Of a stretch of DNA of 64,000 nt, positions 53,047 through 63,832 are shown one piece after another. Every line of letters starts with the position of its first letter. The first letter of the stretch is position 1. The stretch is taken from the NCBI GenBank assembly GCA_005656395.1, contig SRSI01000044.1:1240001-1304000 (forward strand). Direction: 5' to 3'. Source of the stretch: Strongyloides papillosus (Eukaryota > Nematoda > Chromadorea > Rhabditida > Strongyloididae). Both the position numbers and the translations under genes were made by a program. A model generated the notes under the pieces. The model saw only the letters and a list, made by a program, of their open reading frames with translations, did no database searches and was not told the origin of the DNA.

Positions 53047-55160
53047 CACACAAAAAAAATGGGACACATATTTGCGTAAAATGTAATAAATTTGTCCCAC
53101 CTAATAAAATTTGAATTTTCTTGATTTGCGATAATTTTAACGCAATTATTTTGTACAAAAAATTAAGGCAGAAATTAAAATTAGTTTTTATTTTATATTT
53201 TATTGTTTTTATTTTAAAACTTAAGTTATTCTTTACAATACATTTTAAAATACATTATTAGATTTTAACTTATTATAAGATTAAAAAATGCTTTTATAAA
53301 GAGAGTAAAATTTTTAAAATAAATTTGTTTGGTGGAGGGTAGATGTGAAAATAGAAAGATTACCAATTAACCAAAACTTTATTTAACACAAATAAAAACT
53401 ACTTAGATTACAAGAAAATTGTTATTTTTATATTCAAATTATACGATATCCCAAATCCCTTGAAGGGATAGTTTTGAAATTCTTTTATTAAACAGAGGTT
53501 TTTTTACTAGAGTATTTATCGATATATGATAGTATTTTTTAGATATTCTTCAATTGTTTGAATAACTACACACAAAAAAAAGTGGGAAGCATTTTTGCGT
53601 AAAATGTAATGAATTTTTCACACCTATTAAAATTTGAATTTTCTTGAATTGCGACTAATTTTATCGCAACTGTATCGTACTCAAAAATTAAAGCAATAAT
53701 TAAGTAGTTATTGAAATAAGTTTCAATTTTTTACTATATTATTGTTATTTTAAAACATAGATTGTCTTCTACAATACTTTTTTAAATATTTAATTAGAAT
53801 TTAATTTTATGTAAGATTGTAAATGCTTTTATAAAAAGCAATTCTGAACATACGAAAATATTTTTATTGATAAGTTTTAATAGTTTGAGTTATTAATATT
53901 TACATTTTTTATTATAAAATTACACTCTTCTGAAGGCCGAAAAGTTTTTGTATGACTTTAATGGTTCTATTTAGAAAATTAAATCTATGAAAAGTTATGA
54001 TATCATATGGATTTTTATCTATAGTTAAAAATATCTTCTACATATTTAAACTTAATATGAAAAAAAATACTAAAATAATATTTTTAATTATTAATGCTTT
54101 GTGTGGTTAAATAATAATTTTTGGCTTTTTGTTATTATTACTACGAATTTTTTATATTTATTGTTGCCAGTGAATTGTTTAGGACAATGATTTTTGTTAA
54201 AACTTAACAACTTTACACGAAATTGAGTTCTAACAACATGTTTCATGTATATTAGGAAAAAAATTAGATCCAAAGACTAGCATTATATCAAAAACATTAA
54301 GGTTAAATAAAAGTTACATTATTTAAAATATAAAACATATATAATTTTGTAAAAAAAACAGCAAAATTCTGCGACAACTAAATATTTTTTATCGTTTAAA
54401 ACATTTTTGCTGTCGCTCGATAATTTTAAAATTTGAATAAATGTTGATTTTTTTAATAGGTGGGAAATTTTTTTGCATTTCAGATAGATTTGTCAAAATT
54501 TTTCCCATTTTTTTTTCTGTGTATAAATAAGATTTTTATAAAAAGTTATATTCATCTAATGACTCAACTTTTTTATATTGTTTTTCAAGATCATCTTTAA
54601 AAGTCAAACCGATTAAAAGTTTTAAAACATTATACGTTTTGTTCATAGTAAAAAAATTTTCTAAATATTTTAATTTAAATAAGACAAATAGCAAGTACTA
54701 AGATAATATTTTCAATGAACATTACTTTGTATGGTTAAGTAATTATCACTCCTTCTTATTGTTGTTGTTAAATTTCTAAATTTTTCAATTTACTGGTGTT
54801 GACGAGATGTTTAAAAGAATGATTTTTGTTAAAATGTTAACAACTTTACACGAAATTGACTTCTGATAACTCACTTCATAATATATTATAAAAACAAATT
54901 AGATTCTAAAATAGGTGTAATATTTTTAAAATTTCTAAGATTAAATAAATGTTTCATTACTTCAAAATATTAAAAGTATATATTTTTGTAAAAAAACGAC
55001 CGAATTCATGCGAAAATCTAACATTTTGCCTCATTTGAAACATTTTTATTGTCGCCTGATATTTTTAAAATTTGAATAAATTTTGACATTTCAAAGTGGT
55101 AGGACATTTTATTGCATTTTATGTAATAATGTCAGAATTTGTCCCACTTTTTTTTGTGTG
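53047..55160. mobile_element. Outer TA-flanked inverted-repeat element (non-autonomous), interrupted
   Basis: The left end CACACAAAAAAAATGGGACA (53047) and the right end (reverse complement CACACAAAAAAAAGTGGGAC, ending at 55160) are inverted copies, each bordered by TA. That is the target preference of the Tc1/mariner superfamily. Left-end homology runs about 260 bp and right-end homology about 600 bp, both repeated in the inner element. No transposase is present. Each end also folds on itself: TGGGACA at 53060 pairs with TGTCCCA at 53093. Confidence 0.6.
53569..54521. mobile_element. Inner TA-flanked inverted-repeat element nested in the previous one
   Basis: A second copy of the same family, 953 bp, from CACACAAAAAAAAGTGGGA (53569) to the matching inverted end at 54521, with TA on both sides. 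Its left 260 bp align with 53047-53310, and its right 600 bp align with 54555-55160 (shared words include ACAACTTTACACGAAATTGA). The copies have diverged considerably, so the insertion is old. No coding capacity. Confidence 0.6.
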
Positions 55161-55756
55161 TATGAATATTATATAATTAACAATTGTACAGGTGGTTTTT
55201 TTAAAAGTACAATAGACAAAACATGGAAATTTATTTTATCCTCTAAAAAATAAAAAAAAATTTGCGTTTTCAAAAGTAAAATTGATACGGCAATTAGTTG
55301 AAGCTGGCAAAAATGTAGCTAATCGGTTAAAAAAATTAAAATAAAAAGCATAGATTGATAATCATGTAGACAATTATAAAGTAAAGAAATACATTACTTT
55401 TTCTATTTTTTTGTGTCTCCAATTCCTAAAGTATTTCTATATTTACCATATTTTTTGATTAAAACCACTAGAACTAGATATTTTCTTATCAAATATTGAC
55501 AAAAAAAATTTTTTATTGTCCGAAACTATAAACTTATGCTTAATCTATATTGCCCATAACACATTTCAAAAGTTTTTAACATCATTACTGCTTATTACCT
55601 ATTTTTAACGCAACGCAAAGATCAAATTTTTTTTACCATGGCAGCCTAATTGCAACGCATTAGTTTTTTTTAGTGTACAAAATTGTGTTCTTAAATTTGT
55701 CTACTATACTTTTTAAAAAATCACGATAGATAACAGTTGTTATGAGACAAAGCTAT
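55161..55756. other. Spacer between mobile elements
   Basis: About 600 bases of A/T-rich sequence between the nested elements and the piggyBac element. No gene recognised. Confidence 0.5.
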
Positions 55757-55930
55757 TTAACCTCTTCAGGGACGAATTTTTTAGGCGAAAAAAAAGTTGA
55801 TTTTATTTATTTTCATTTTTTTATTTTATATTGAAAAGAATTAGAAAATTTAGAGGAAATTAAAAAATAGTTAATGTTTACAGAAAAAAAATAATGTCCA
55901 CATATGTGGCCGTTGAGCTTTAGTGTTAAT

Positions 55931-57688
55931 TTATAAATGAAAAGATTTCATACATTCAGGGCACACGGGTTCTTTACATTTTTCACATATATAGCGGGTG
56001 CGTTTTAGACAATTTTTGTCATGACATCGTGAGGGATTTTTATGTTCTATTTTCATAGGATAGTGTCCTACAGAATCTAACCTGATTTTAGAAATGACTT
56101 TAACCCTGCTTTTAGACTTTTTCGGTGGTTCAGAACTTGATCTGGGCCTACCTCGTTTTGTGTTGTATTTATCTGTTTGTATTAGTGCGTTGGATACTGA
56201 AGATTTAAATTCTAAAAGACTCGTCTTGTTTTCTTTACTATCATTGTAAAGAATCCATGAATTAATAATTGATAAATTGAGAAATTGAAATGCAATCCTG
56301 TGATAAAACTTGCTGCTTTTAAAAGAGTGAGGATAGTGTGCCACCATACGGTCAGATAAGTCTACACTACCCATAAACTTATTGTACTGTTGTACGGCAA
56401 AAGGTCTGGTTATTTTTATATATTTTTTATTTTTGCGATCCCATCTCTGAACATAATCTTTAGGTTCTACACATGCATATGTTGATATAATATTAACGAC
56501 ATTATTATCATTCCATCTCAGGATTGATATGTTATCAGAAGATGTAGCAATTGAGACCGAACCACGTTCACGCCTTTGTAAAATTTTTTCATCAACAAGC
56601 TTTTTTGAAGCGCCATTAGGTACTCTATTTTTCTTAATAGTTCCCACGACGTATATACCCTTGGTCCGCAGGTGTTGTATAAGATTCATTGATGTAAAGA
56701 GATTATCCAAAAATAATTTATGATTTTTGATTTCTAGACCTTCACTAATCTCAATACACTGTTACCAATTGCACCAAATTCCGCACTTACATTTTTAGAA
56801 TTCTGATACATTTCAAATTTAGACACATACCCATTTTGGGACGCTCTGACCCAACACTTAAAACCTCCACCTATTTGGTTTTGATCTAATATATTGCTTT
56901 CCCCTATGCCTCCCTTTGAACGGTATAATCATCTCATAAATAACTTGAAATTCGGTTAAACTGGCGGCATTTTGGAAAGTATGAGATAACATATCTAATA
57001 ATGGTCGTACTTTTATAAAAATATCGTCACATCCGTCTGGTATTGTATGGTTGTTTTTGTAATGCAGGTATCTCTTTATTTCTTCGAATCGCTTCAAAGA
57101 CATTGTGTCAGCAATAAGACTTAGTCGAAGTCCAGGATCTGATGACCAATATAACCTATAATTCGGATATTTAATGTATGTCATTATGATATTTATGCCA
57201 AAGAATTGTTTCATCACATAAACATCTACATAGAACGAATCTTTACCGCAATCGATGGCGTAGCGAATTGTTTCCTGCACTATATGTCTAAATATTTCGT
57301 TGGTAAATATATTCTCGAAATATGTGTATGGAGTTTTACCAGTTATTTTAATTTTAAGGCTGTTTACAAAAGGTGGTGGTGTTCCAGCAAATTCATTTTC
57401 TCTTTCACTGTACCAAATCGGGGACCGTTGGTGTTGTCTAATATCTATCAAGTCTTCCTCGTCAGTGGTCCCATTTTCCAAAATGCGTCTACGTTTTTTT
57501 GGAATACAGTAAGAAATACTTGCATCGGAACCAGAATACTCTTCCTCATTCATAAAAGGTCTTCCTGAGTCTTGCGGCTCATTCTCCTTATCGGACAATG
57601 CTTCTATTTCTTCAATATCTGAGCTTACGTTATTTTGTCTGTCTGCAATAATTTGCACCTTACTGCATCTTCTTTTTACTTTCATCAT
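55931..57688 (-). pseudogene. Inactivated piggyBac transposase
   Basis: The reading frame starts at 57688 and ends at 55931, about 585 codons if the two breaks are ignored. The N-terminal part is acidic and disordered, then comes the piggyBac DDE domain (PPPFVNSLKIK, YRLYWSSDPGLRL), and finally a C-terminal cysteine-rich zinc region (RCHDKNC, RYICEKCKEPVCPECM). Defects: (1) the first catalytic Asp is Tyr in QVIYEMIIPFKGR; (2) one extra base near 56872 shifts the frame after KPNRW; (3) one missing base near 56756 restores it just before the second catalytic Asp (LFLDNLFTS). The third Asp is present in GSVDLSDRM. The copy cannot encode an active enzyme. Confidence 0.88.
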
Positions 57689-57824
57689 AATCTGGTTAGT
57701 AAATTGATCCTATTTAAAAAAATAATTTATTGTTTACAATAGACTTTCACAAAGCGATACGCGATTCTGTAAGAAATGTTATTCAGACTGATTCTAGGAA
57801 CAAATACTATCTGAAACGATAACT

Positions 57825-57840
57825 GTACACATATGTGTAC
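57825..57840. promoter_or_regulatory. Perfect 16-bp palindrome upstream of the transposase
   Basis: GTACACATATGTGTAC lies 137 bases before the transposase ATG. Related sequences occur subterminally at 55898-55909 and 58171-58183 and in the derived MITE near 58911. This is a candidate binding site for the transposase, allowing autoregulation as well as end recognition; that role is inferred. Confidence 0.45.
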
Positions 57841-58205
57841 GTTTATAATTTGTTATAAAATGTAACTAATAATACGAATTACTTTTTTCAATTTATACAA
57901 TCATAAACAAGGGACTATATATTACTTACATGATATTTTATTTAGCTAATAATAACAATAGTTTTTAGATAATTACTAAAACTTAACGCACAAGATTTTA
58001 TTCTGCCAATGTTTTTAAACCACTGCCAATAAAATACTATATTCCGTTATCAGTGAGGTTATACTAAACGAATTTTATTCTATCCTTGAGACATTTTGTG
58101 GTGAATAGTTTCCCAAAAAATTCGTACATAATTTTTTCTTTAAATAGTTTTAATAAAAAGAAAACTAAACGTACACATATGTGCCAATGTCCCTGAAGAG
58201 GTTAA

Positions 58206-58887
58206 TATACAATATTTTTATTTTTGTTCCAGAACAATTTTTGTGAAAATTTTACTAAAAATGTTTAAAGTTGATAACTTTTGCATACATACATGTAAGA
58301 ATGGAAAAATAATACATATAAATATCATAAAATGTTTTTACTGAACTTTGAATTTCTAAGATATTATTCTAAAAGTTCGAAATTGAAAATCAATATTTGT
58401 AATTTTTTTTTCAAAACTAGTATTTATATATACTATGTAAAAAGCAATATACTCATAGTATTATAGATTCATCATTAGGAATTCAATTTAAATTACATTA
58501 TAAATGAATACAAAAAACAATTAAAAGAATAAACTTTTTAGTAAAATAATATTTAGAAAAACTTAAGATAAAAAAATGTATTCGTAAAACAACGAAAACA
58601 TAAAAAAAAAGAATTTTAATATTTTTGTTACTATGAAGTGATATTCTTGAACTTATTTTTTTGAAAGGAAGTATGGTAACTACATTTCAAAGAAAAAAAA
58701 GTTATTTAATTCGTTATGGTAACACGTATCATCTGTTCTAAGTAAAAATTACCAATAAGAACGATATATTTTATTTCAATAAAAAAACTTCAATCATACT
58801 ATAATGATTAAAATTAAAAAAACATAACTACTTACACTCTGTTTTTACTAAAGGTTTAATAGTTTGTAATTTTAACTGCAAAAGTCA
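58206..58887. other. Spacer between the piggyBac element and its derivative
   Basis: About 680 bases of A/T-rich sequence. Nothing recognised. Confidence 0.5.
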
Positions 58888-59110
58888 TTAACCTCTTCAG
58901 GGACATTGGCACATATGTGTACGTTTAGTTTGCTTTTTTTATTAAAATTATTTTAGGAGAAAATTAAGTGCGAATTTTTCGGAAAACTATTCACTACAAA
59001 ATTTCTCAAGGTTTTAATTTTTTAGTTGTTTTCAATATAAAATAAACAAATGACAATAAAAAATTAAATAAAATAAACTTTTTCGCTTTAAAAATTCGTC
59101 CCTGAAGAGG
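58888..59110 (+). mobile_element. piggyBac-derived MITE (219 bp)
   Basis: TTAA at 58888 is followed by CCTCTTCAGGGAC and about 150 bp matching the right end of the neighbouring piggyBac element. This joins directly to about 85 bp matching its left end, finishing GTCCCTGAAGAGG at 59110. It is thus an internal-deletion derivative, placed in the opposite orientation to the full copy. The right-hand TTAA has decayed to ATGA. It has no coding capacity. Confidence 0.88.
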
Positions 59111-61614
59111 ATGAATTAATGACGATATAAAAATAATGGGTATTCTTTTTTGTTTGTTACATATTTTATTTATAAACTTTTTTTACAATCATCACTGATT
59201 GATTGTATGAAAGATGTTTCATAACTTATAAATGATTTAGACAATAATAATTTTATAAAAAATAGAGAAATAATATAATGATCCAACTTCATTTTCATCT
59301 TTTTTTCTTGTAATTCAATTTGCAAAAATTCAATAAGTTTTTTATTTATTAAATACTTTAAAAATCTTTTTTAATATAACATATATATTATCGTCTAATT
59401 TTATGTATCAATTATATTCATTTTCATATGTTTTCCATGCACATTAAATATTGTTTTAAATTTTTACATAGAAACATTATATGATTTACTATTGCAGGTT
59501 TAAGCATAATTGATTCGTAATATTTTTCAATTGATATAAAAATGGAATATATTGCTTAATCTATGTATTGATCTCATAAATTACTTATTTTACATGATTC
59601 TTAGTAAGTTAAAAATTATAGAAAAATTTCTTTAAATTTTTTTAAATTACCTTAAATTGCTATAAAATCATATTGAGAACATGTTAACAATATAAAATGT
59701 TTTCTATATTTAAATTACTAATAAAATTCATTTTAAATAAATCTATACTATCATTTGTTGAATTATTGATGTTAAATTTTTAATCATTCATTGATAATGA
59801 TAAATGAATTACTAATTGTGTATAGTCCAAGGAAATACATTGTTTTATATTTTTTTCAAAAACAAAGCATATAAAATGTCGTAAAGTAAAGTTATATTCA
59901 TTTATACTCAAGCTTATCAAAGAAAAGCTAAGTAAATTAGCAATTTGTACAACTAAAATTTCTGTAACCACTAAAGCATAGATGAAAGTTATTAATAAAC
60001 ATTTAAAATAAGTAATTTAAAACATAAGTCTAAGTATTTATATAAAATGTGTGAATAAATTAATTTTTTTTGATATTACTTTTTTTGTAATATTAGTGAT
60101 TAGTAATTTGGTTGAAACTGATATTACGGAACATCTCTACAAATCATTTTAAAAAATAACAGAAAATTTAAACAGCTGATCTAACTATAAAAAATTGTTA
60201 ATTTTGTTCTTTTAATACATATTTTCACCTACGTATCAAAACAGAGTACTTTTAAAAAATTCGACAATAATTACATGGAACTTTTCATTTTTCACTGCTA
60301 TGATGAATATACATTATAATTTGAAGCAATTAATAAATTTACCAACAATGAGTATAGCATCATCTTTACCTCATATGGAATACAGAATAAAACTATTTAA
60401 TTCAAGAGACAATTTGAAATTATAAAATATATATTTCTTTATTATTAAAAATGTAAAAAACATAAATTATTTTGTAATTAAATCTGTCCTTTATAAAACA
60501 TAAAATTTAAAAATTCAAGGTAGATGAAAAGTTACATATTTTTGTAAACTTTTTAATATTTGATATTCTTTAAGGATTTCATAATCATTTTAATTACAAC
60601 TTGTTTTATTTTCTAAATATTAAATTAAAAATAGTTAAAACAAGTAAATATCAAAGCATTGCAATGTAAAAAATATAAACTAAATTTTTAAACTTTTGTA
60701 ACAAATGTCTATTTAGATATTAGTAGAAAACATGAATCTGAAGCTATTATTTAACAAAAAAAATTTAAAGATCTATATTTACTTAAAAATTTTTAAATTA
60801 ATCATATAAAGAATCTATTTAAACGGCAAATATTTGCATTTTTATTGATTGAAATTTCTAGTTCCTTTCAAGAGTTAAGGTATTTAGAACATTAAAAATA
60901 ATGTTTTTTATGATATCAAAATTCTGTTCTATTTCTAGTGAAAATTTACTACTTAGACTTTAGATATTTCTTTCAGTAATAAAATATTTAATATATTTTT
61001 TAAAAATCAATGATAGTATTTTATTAATTAACCAGAAATCATAAAGAACTTTTAAATATTTATTAGAAAGTATAAGTAATAAATTTGACACTATTATTAA
61101 AACAACAAAATTTTCCAATATTGTTTACTCTTTATTTTGAACTACAATCAAAATAACATATGTTTATTAACTTTTTTTAAATATATTACAGAATATTTAT
61201 TCAATTTTATAATAAGTAAAATTTTTTGATCCTTATATTGATTTAAATGCGCGTTGTGCAAGATGTAAGCTATGAATTTTCAAAATAATCACCTTCTATT
61301 AGATATTGATATAAAAAATAAGAAAAATTAAAGCAGAATTAACGTAATATTTTTAAAATAAATGAACGATTAAATGAATATTTCAAAGTTAATGTTAAAA
61401 AGGTATATTTTAAGCTGTAATGACCAAGCAAATAAATGCCTAATGCAACAAAAGTAAGTGGTATTTAAGAAATGAATTTAAGATATTATAATATAATTGC
61501 TTTTATTTTATAGAAATTCTGTCATATTACTTCTTTTAAATAAATATTTATTTCCAATCATTTTTTATAGAAGTTATTCTTTTTTCAACTCAACGAAAAC
61601 AGCAATAAAAAACT

Positions 61615-62136
61615 GAATTTATAAAATTCTTAGAATAATAAAAGCAATCTGGATTAAATGCTGATAAAATCAAACAAAATTTAAAAGAACTCTGGTGAAA
61701 TGAAGAATATGCCGTTGCAAGCAAATTAATTAATGGTCTAAAAAAATCAAGTACACATTTGGGAAAAGAAAAAACCACCACCGACAAAATTATCTATTTT
61801 AAAAGTAAGATTCAATAAAACTGTTTTGTGTTATGCTGATAATTTACAAGATATTGCGATTTAGAATCTTCTAACTGCATTAAATTTAGACGATAAAATA
61901 CTGAAATAAAAGGTAGTGGCACCAATTTTTTTGATTCTTTTAATAGATCTGATATGATATTGTATTATAATTTAAGCAAATTAACATACACTTACTTAAC
62001 AAATAAAAATCTACTTAGGTATAAAACATTATGGGATTTTTTCATTGGTATGGCACTAGGCTTAATTCCAGAAATAACACGCTATGATAGAAATAAGTTA
62101 CGACTTATTTACAAAATGTTGAGTCATCTTATATGA
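61615..62136 (+). pseudogene. Decayed protein-coding relic, family uncertain
   Basis: Two stretches of coding-like sequence lie on the plus strand. The first, 61615-61818, reads through with two early stops and one TGA (contains NEEYAVASKLINGLKKSSTHL). The second, to 62136, is open from 61897 and includes WDFFIGMALGLIPEITRYDR, whose pattern of a Phe-rich helix and basic helix vaguely recalls the C-terminal BESS region of MADF-type proteins. The composition is less A/T-biased than the flanks. It may be the remains of a gene or a transposon. Confidence 0.3.
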
Positions 62137-62929
62137 AAAATTTTGTAAAAGAATCTCAAAGAAATATTTTTTTAGAAAAATTCGATTATGGATTTATGAT
62201 AACTTTTAAAAATAATTTTCGAAAAAGGAATGATATATTTCACTTATTCACATAATTTCCATTCTTATAGAATGATGTTACTTGATAAGTCAATGGTTAT
62301 TCAAAAAATAATTATAGAAGTTTAAAGTAAATATGTTGCAAGTAAAAATATTCTAAATTTGGTGTATGCAAAAATCATAAATATTCTGCGAACGATCATG
62401 CAAATTTCGTTGTAATTATCACATCTCTGAAAATAGTGTAAACTTTTTTGTAAACACTGTAATCTTTAATGTCACAAAAAAAATTTTATGCATCAATATC
62501 CAGAAAACAATTTTTGTTTTTTAAATATGTAAAAGGGCAATATTACTATTATATAACTACTTTAAAATATGATAATATCATTTTAAATCAATATTATTTC
62601 GAAGTAAAATGTATTTTACGGAAATTTAAGATCTATATTTTTATTGTCGCTCAGATTGAGAGTTGACAATGCTTCCCCTTTGTTATAACTAGCATTTTGC
62701 ACAATTTCTTCAATTCGGAAAATCTTTGTTTAGAATATAAGTAGTGTTTTATATTTCCCCTTATTTATAAGTGTAAAAACTTTAGGTAATCAAATGAGGT
62801 ATAAATGAGATATTCGGTACTAGTATAAAAATCTCTATTGAATGATACTAAAGTGTTATAAAATACTTAAAAAACTTTTCTTAGTCATTTATTAGTTGAT
62901 TCATATTTTCCTTAGAAAGAGAAATATTT

Positions 62930-63200
62930 AAAATCGTTTGCATGCGATTTTAGAATAAAATCTTGTCTGCCAAATGAGATATCAATCATCTTCATAGTTT
63001 ATCTACAAACTTCAAGGTAAAATAAAATGTGCCATAAATTAAGTGCAAGTAAAATGTAAAGAAGTATTTTTTACGTCTATTATTTTCTTTGAATATACTG
63101 ATATTAAAATTGGGTTTCATGCGTTTGTTAAAAAAGTCTTATCTACAGAATGGGATATTAGTTATCTTCATAGGTTACTTAGAAACTTCAATAGAAATTA
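62930..63200. repeat. Diverged tandem duplication (unit about 180 bp)
   Basis: The stretch 62930-63030 (with GATATCAATCATCTTCATAG) matches 63115-63200 (GATATTAGTTATCTTCATAG), followed in both by ACTTC and AAATTAAAA-like words. The order of matching words is kept, so this is a direct duplication. It ends where the putative LTR begins. Confidence 0.4.
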
Positions 63201-63495
63201 AAAGTGTTGGCAGTAATGGTGAATTAATCTGAAGAAAAGTTACCTTTATGTTTAGATAGAACAATTGTAATATTTAATTTTTGGTAAAAAATGCGTAATG
63301 CCCCGCATTAGAATAAAGAAAAACAATAATATATATGTTTATTATATATATAAATATATAATATATATATTATTTAATAAAAGAAAAGAGAACGGATATT
63401 GAAAATAAGTATTATGTGCAGATTTGAATATTATTTTATATAATATATAAATCTGTACATATACTTAACAAAACATCTGGGAAAAGAAAAGAACA

Positions 63496-63532
63496 TCCTC
63501 CTATTAAACAAAGAAGAAGTTTAATAGGAGGA
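63496..63532 (+). other. 14-bp perfect hairpin upstream of the TATA box
   Basis: TCCTCCTATTAAAC (63496-63509) and its exact reverse complement (63519-63532) are separated by nine purine bases. It lies 15 bases upstream of the TATA box in the putative LTR. Confidence 0.7.
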
Positions 63533-63547
63533 GAAGAAGAAAAGCTG

Positions 63548-63555
63548 TATATAAA
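63548..63555 (+). promoter_or_regulatory. TATA box of the putative LTR promoter
   Basis: TATATAAA followed by GGAAG. It is placed about 60 bases before the first of the three hairpins and about 200 before the polyadenylation signal, so transcripts would start near 63575-63580. Confidence 0.5.
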
Positions 63556-63613
63556 GGAAGAATATTTTCAAGAAGTTCAGTTTTTAGTTTGGATATAAAG
63601 AAGAATAATAATC

Positions 63614-63694
63614 AGAGCTGCTGAATAGCACTCTGAAACCTAGAGGTGCTAAATAGCACTCTAGCCAAGAATGGAGGTGCTGAATAGCACTCCA
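63614..63694 (+). other. Three tandem hairpins with shared apex and covarying outer stems
   Basis: Hairpins at 63614-63636, 63641-63665 and 63674-63694 all contain GCTRAATAGCACTC: an apical TGCT/AGCA stem closed by a four-base loop (GAAT, AAAT, GAAT). Each has one extra base on the 5' side of the stem. Outer pairs differ but remain complementary: CAGAG/CTCTG, CTAGAG/CTCTAG, GGAG/CTCC. This pattern suggests selection on RNA structure. Spacing between copies is 28 and 31 bases. Confidence 0.75.
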
Positions 63695-63757
63695 TATCCA
63701 GGAACTCCGGACAATATTAACTTTTATTTACCATAAAATATATTGTTCGTTATTTAT

Positions 63758-63767
63758 AATAAATAAA
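63758..63767 (+). terminator. Polyadenylation signals of the putative LTR
   Basis: Two overlapping AATAAA hexamers (63758-63763 and 63762-63767) lie downstream of the TATA box, as expected for the R region of an LTR. Confidence 0.5.
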
Positions 63768-63832
63768 AGGTTATATTAAAATTTATGTGTTTTTGTTATT
63801 ATATATTCTGATCGAGCACGCATGTTCCAACA

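Larger units (their letters stand above)
55757..58205 (-). mobile_element. Complete piggyBac-family transposon with TTAA duplications
   Basis: The element proper is 55761-58201 (2441 bp), flanked on both sides by TTAA, the diagnostic piggyBac target (55757-55760 and 58202-58205). The terminal inverted repeats are 13 bp, CCTCTTCAGGGAC, and then diverge. A palindrome CACATATGTG occurs subterminally at both ends and again upstream of the transposase start. The transposase is on the minus strand and defective. Intact ends mean the element could still be moved if an active transposase of the same type exists elsewhere. Confidence 0.93.
59111..63204. other. Gene-poor right flank
   Basis: About 4 kb of A/T-rich DNA. 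It holds one decayed reading frame (61615-62136, listed) and a diverged tandem duplication (62930-63200, listed). The open frames at 59780-59971 and 62469-62666 are A/T-driven and unsupported. Confidence 0.5.
63205..63832 (+). mobile_element. Putative 5' long terminal repeat of an LTR retrotransposon
   Basis: A 628-bp segment beginning TGTTGG and ending CCAACA (6-bp inverted termini, TG...CA). Inside, in the expected order, are an A/T-rich upstream part, a 14-bp hairpin, a TATA box (63548-63555), three similar hairpins, and polyadenylation signals (63758-63767). After it comes a structured leader with no open frame up to the window edge. Termini of this type are common in BEL/Pao-like and other LTR elements. 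The second LTR and gag-pol would lie beyond the window, so the call is inferred. No protein-coding part of the element is visible. Confidence 0.55.

Noticed and set aside
54091..54273. Minus-strand frame inside the nested element
   Set aside because: It lies in the diverged right-end repeat; the corresponding position in the other copy is not open in a similar way and no domain is visible.
57206..57568. Plus-strand frames opposite the piggyBac transposase
   Set aside because: Antisense shadows of the transposase coding sequence.
62469..62666. 65-codon ATG frame rich in Tyr, Ile and Lys
   Set aside because: Composition is what random A/T-rich DNA gives; no signal peptide, domain or splice partners.
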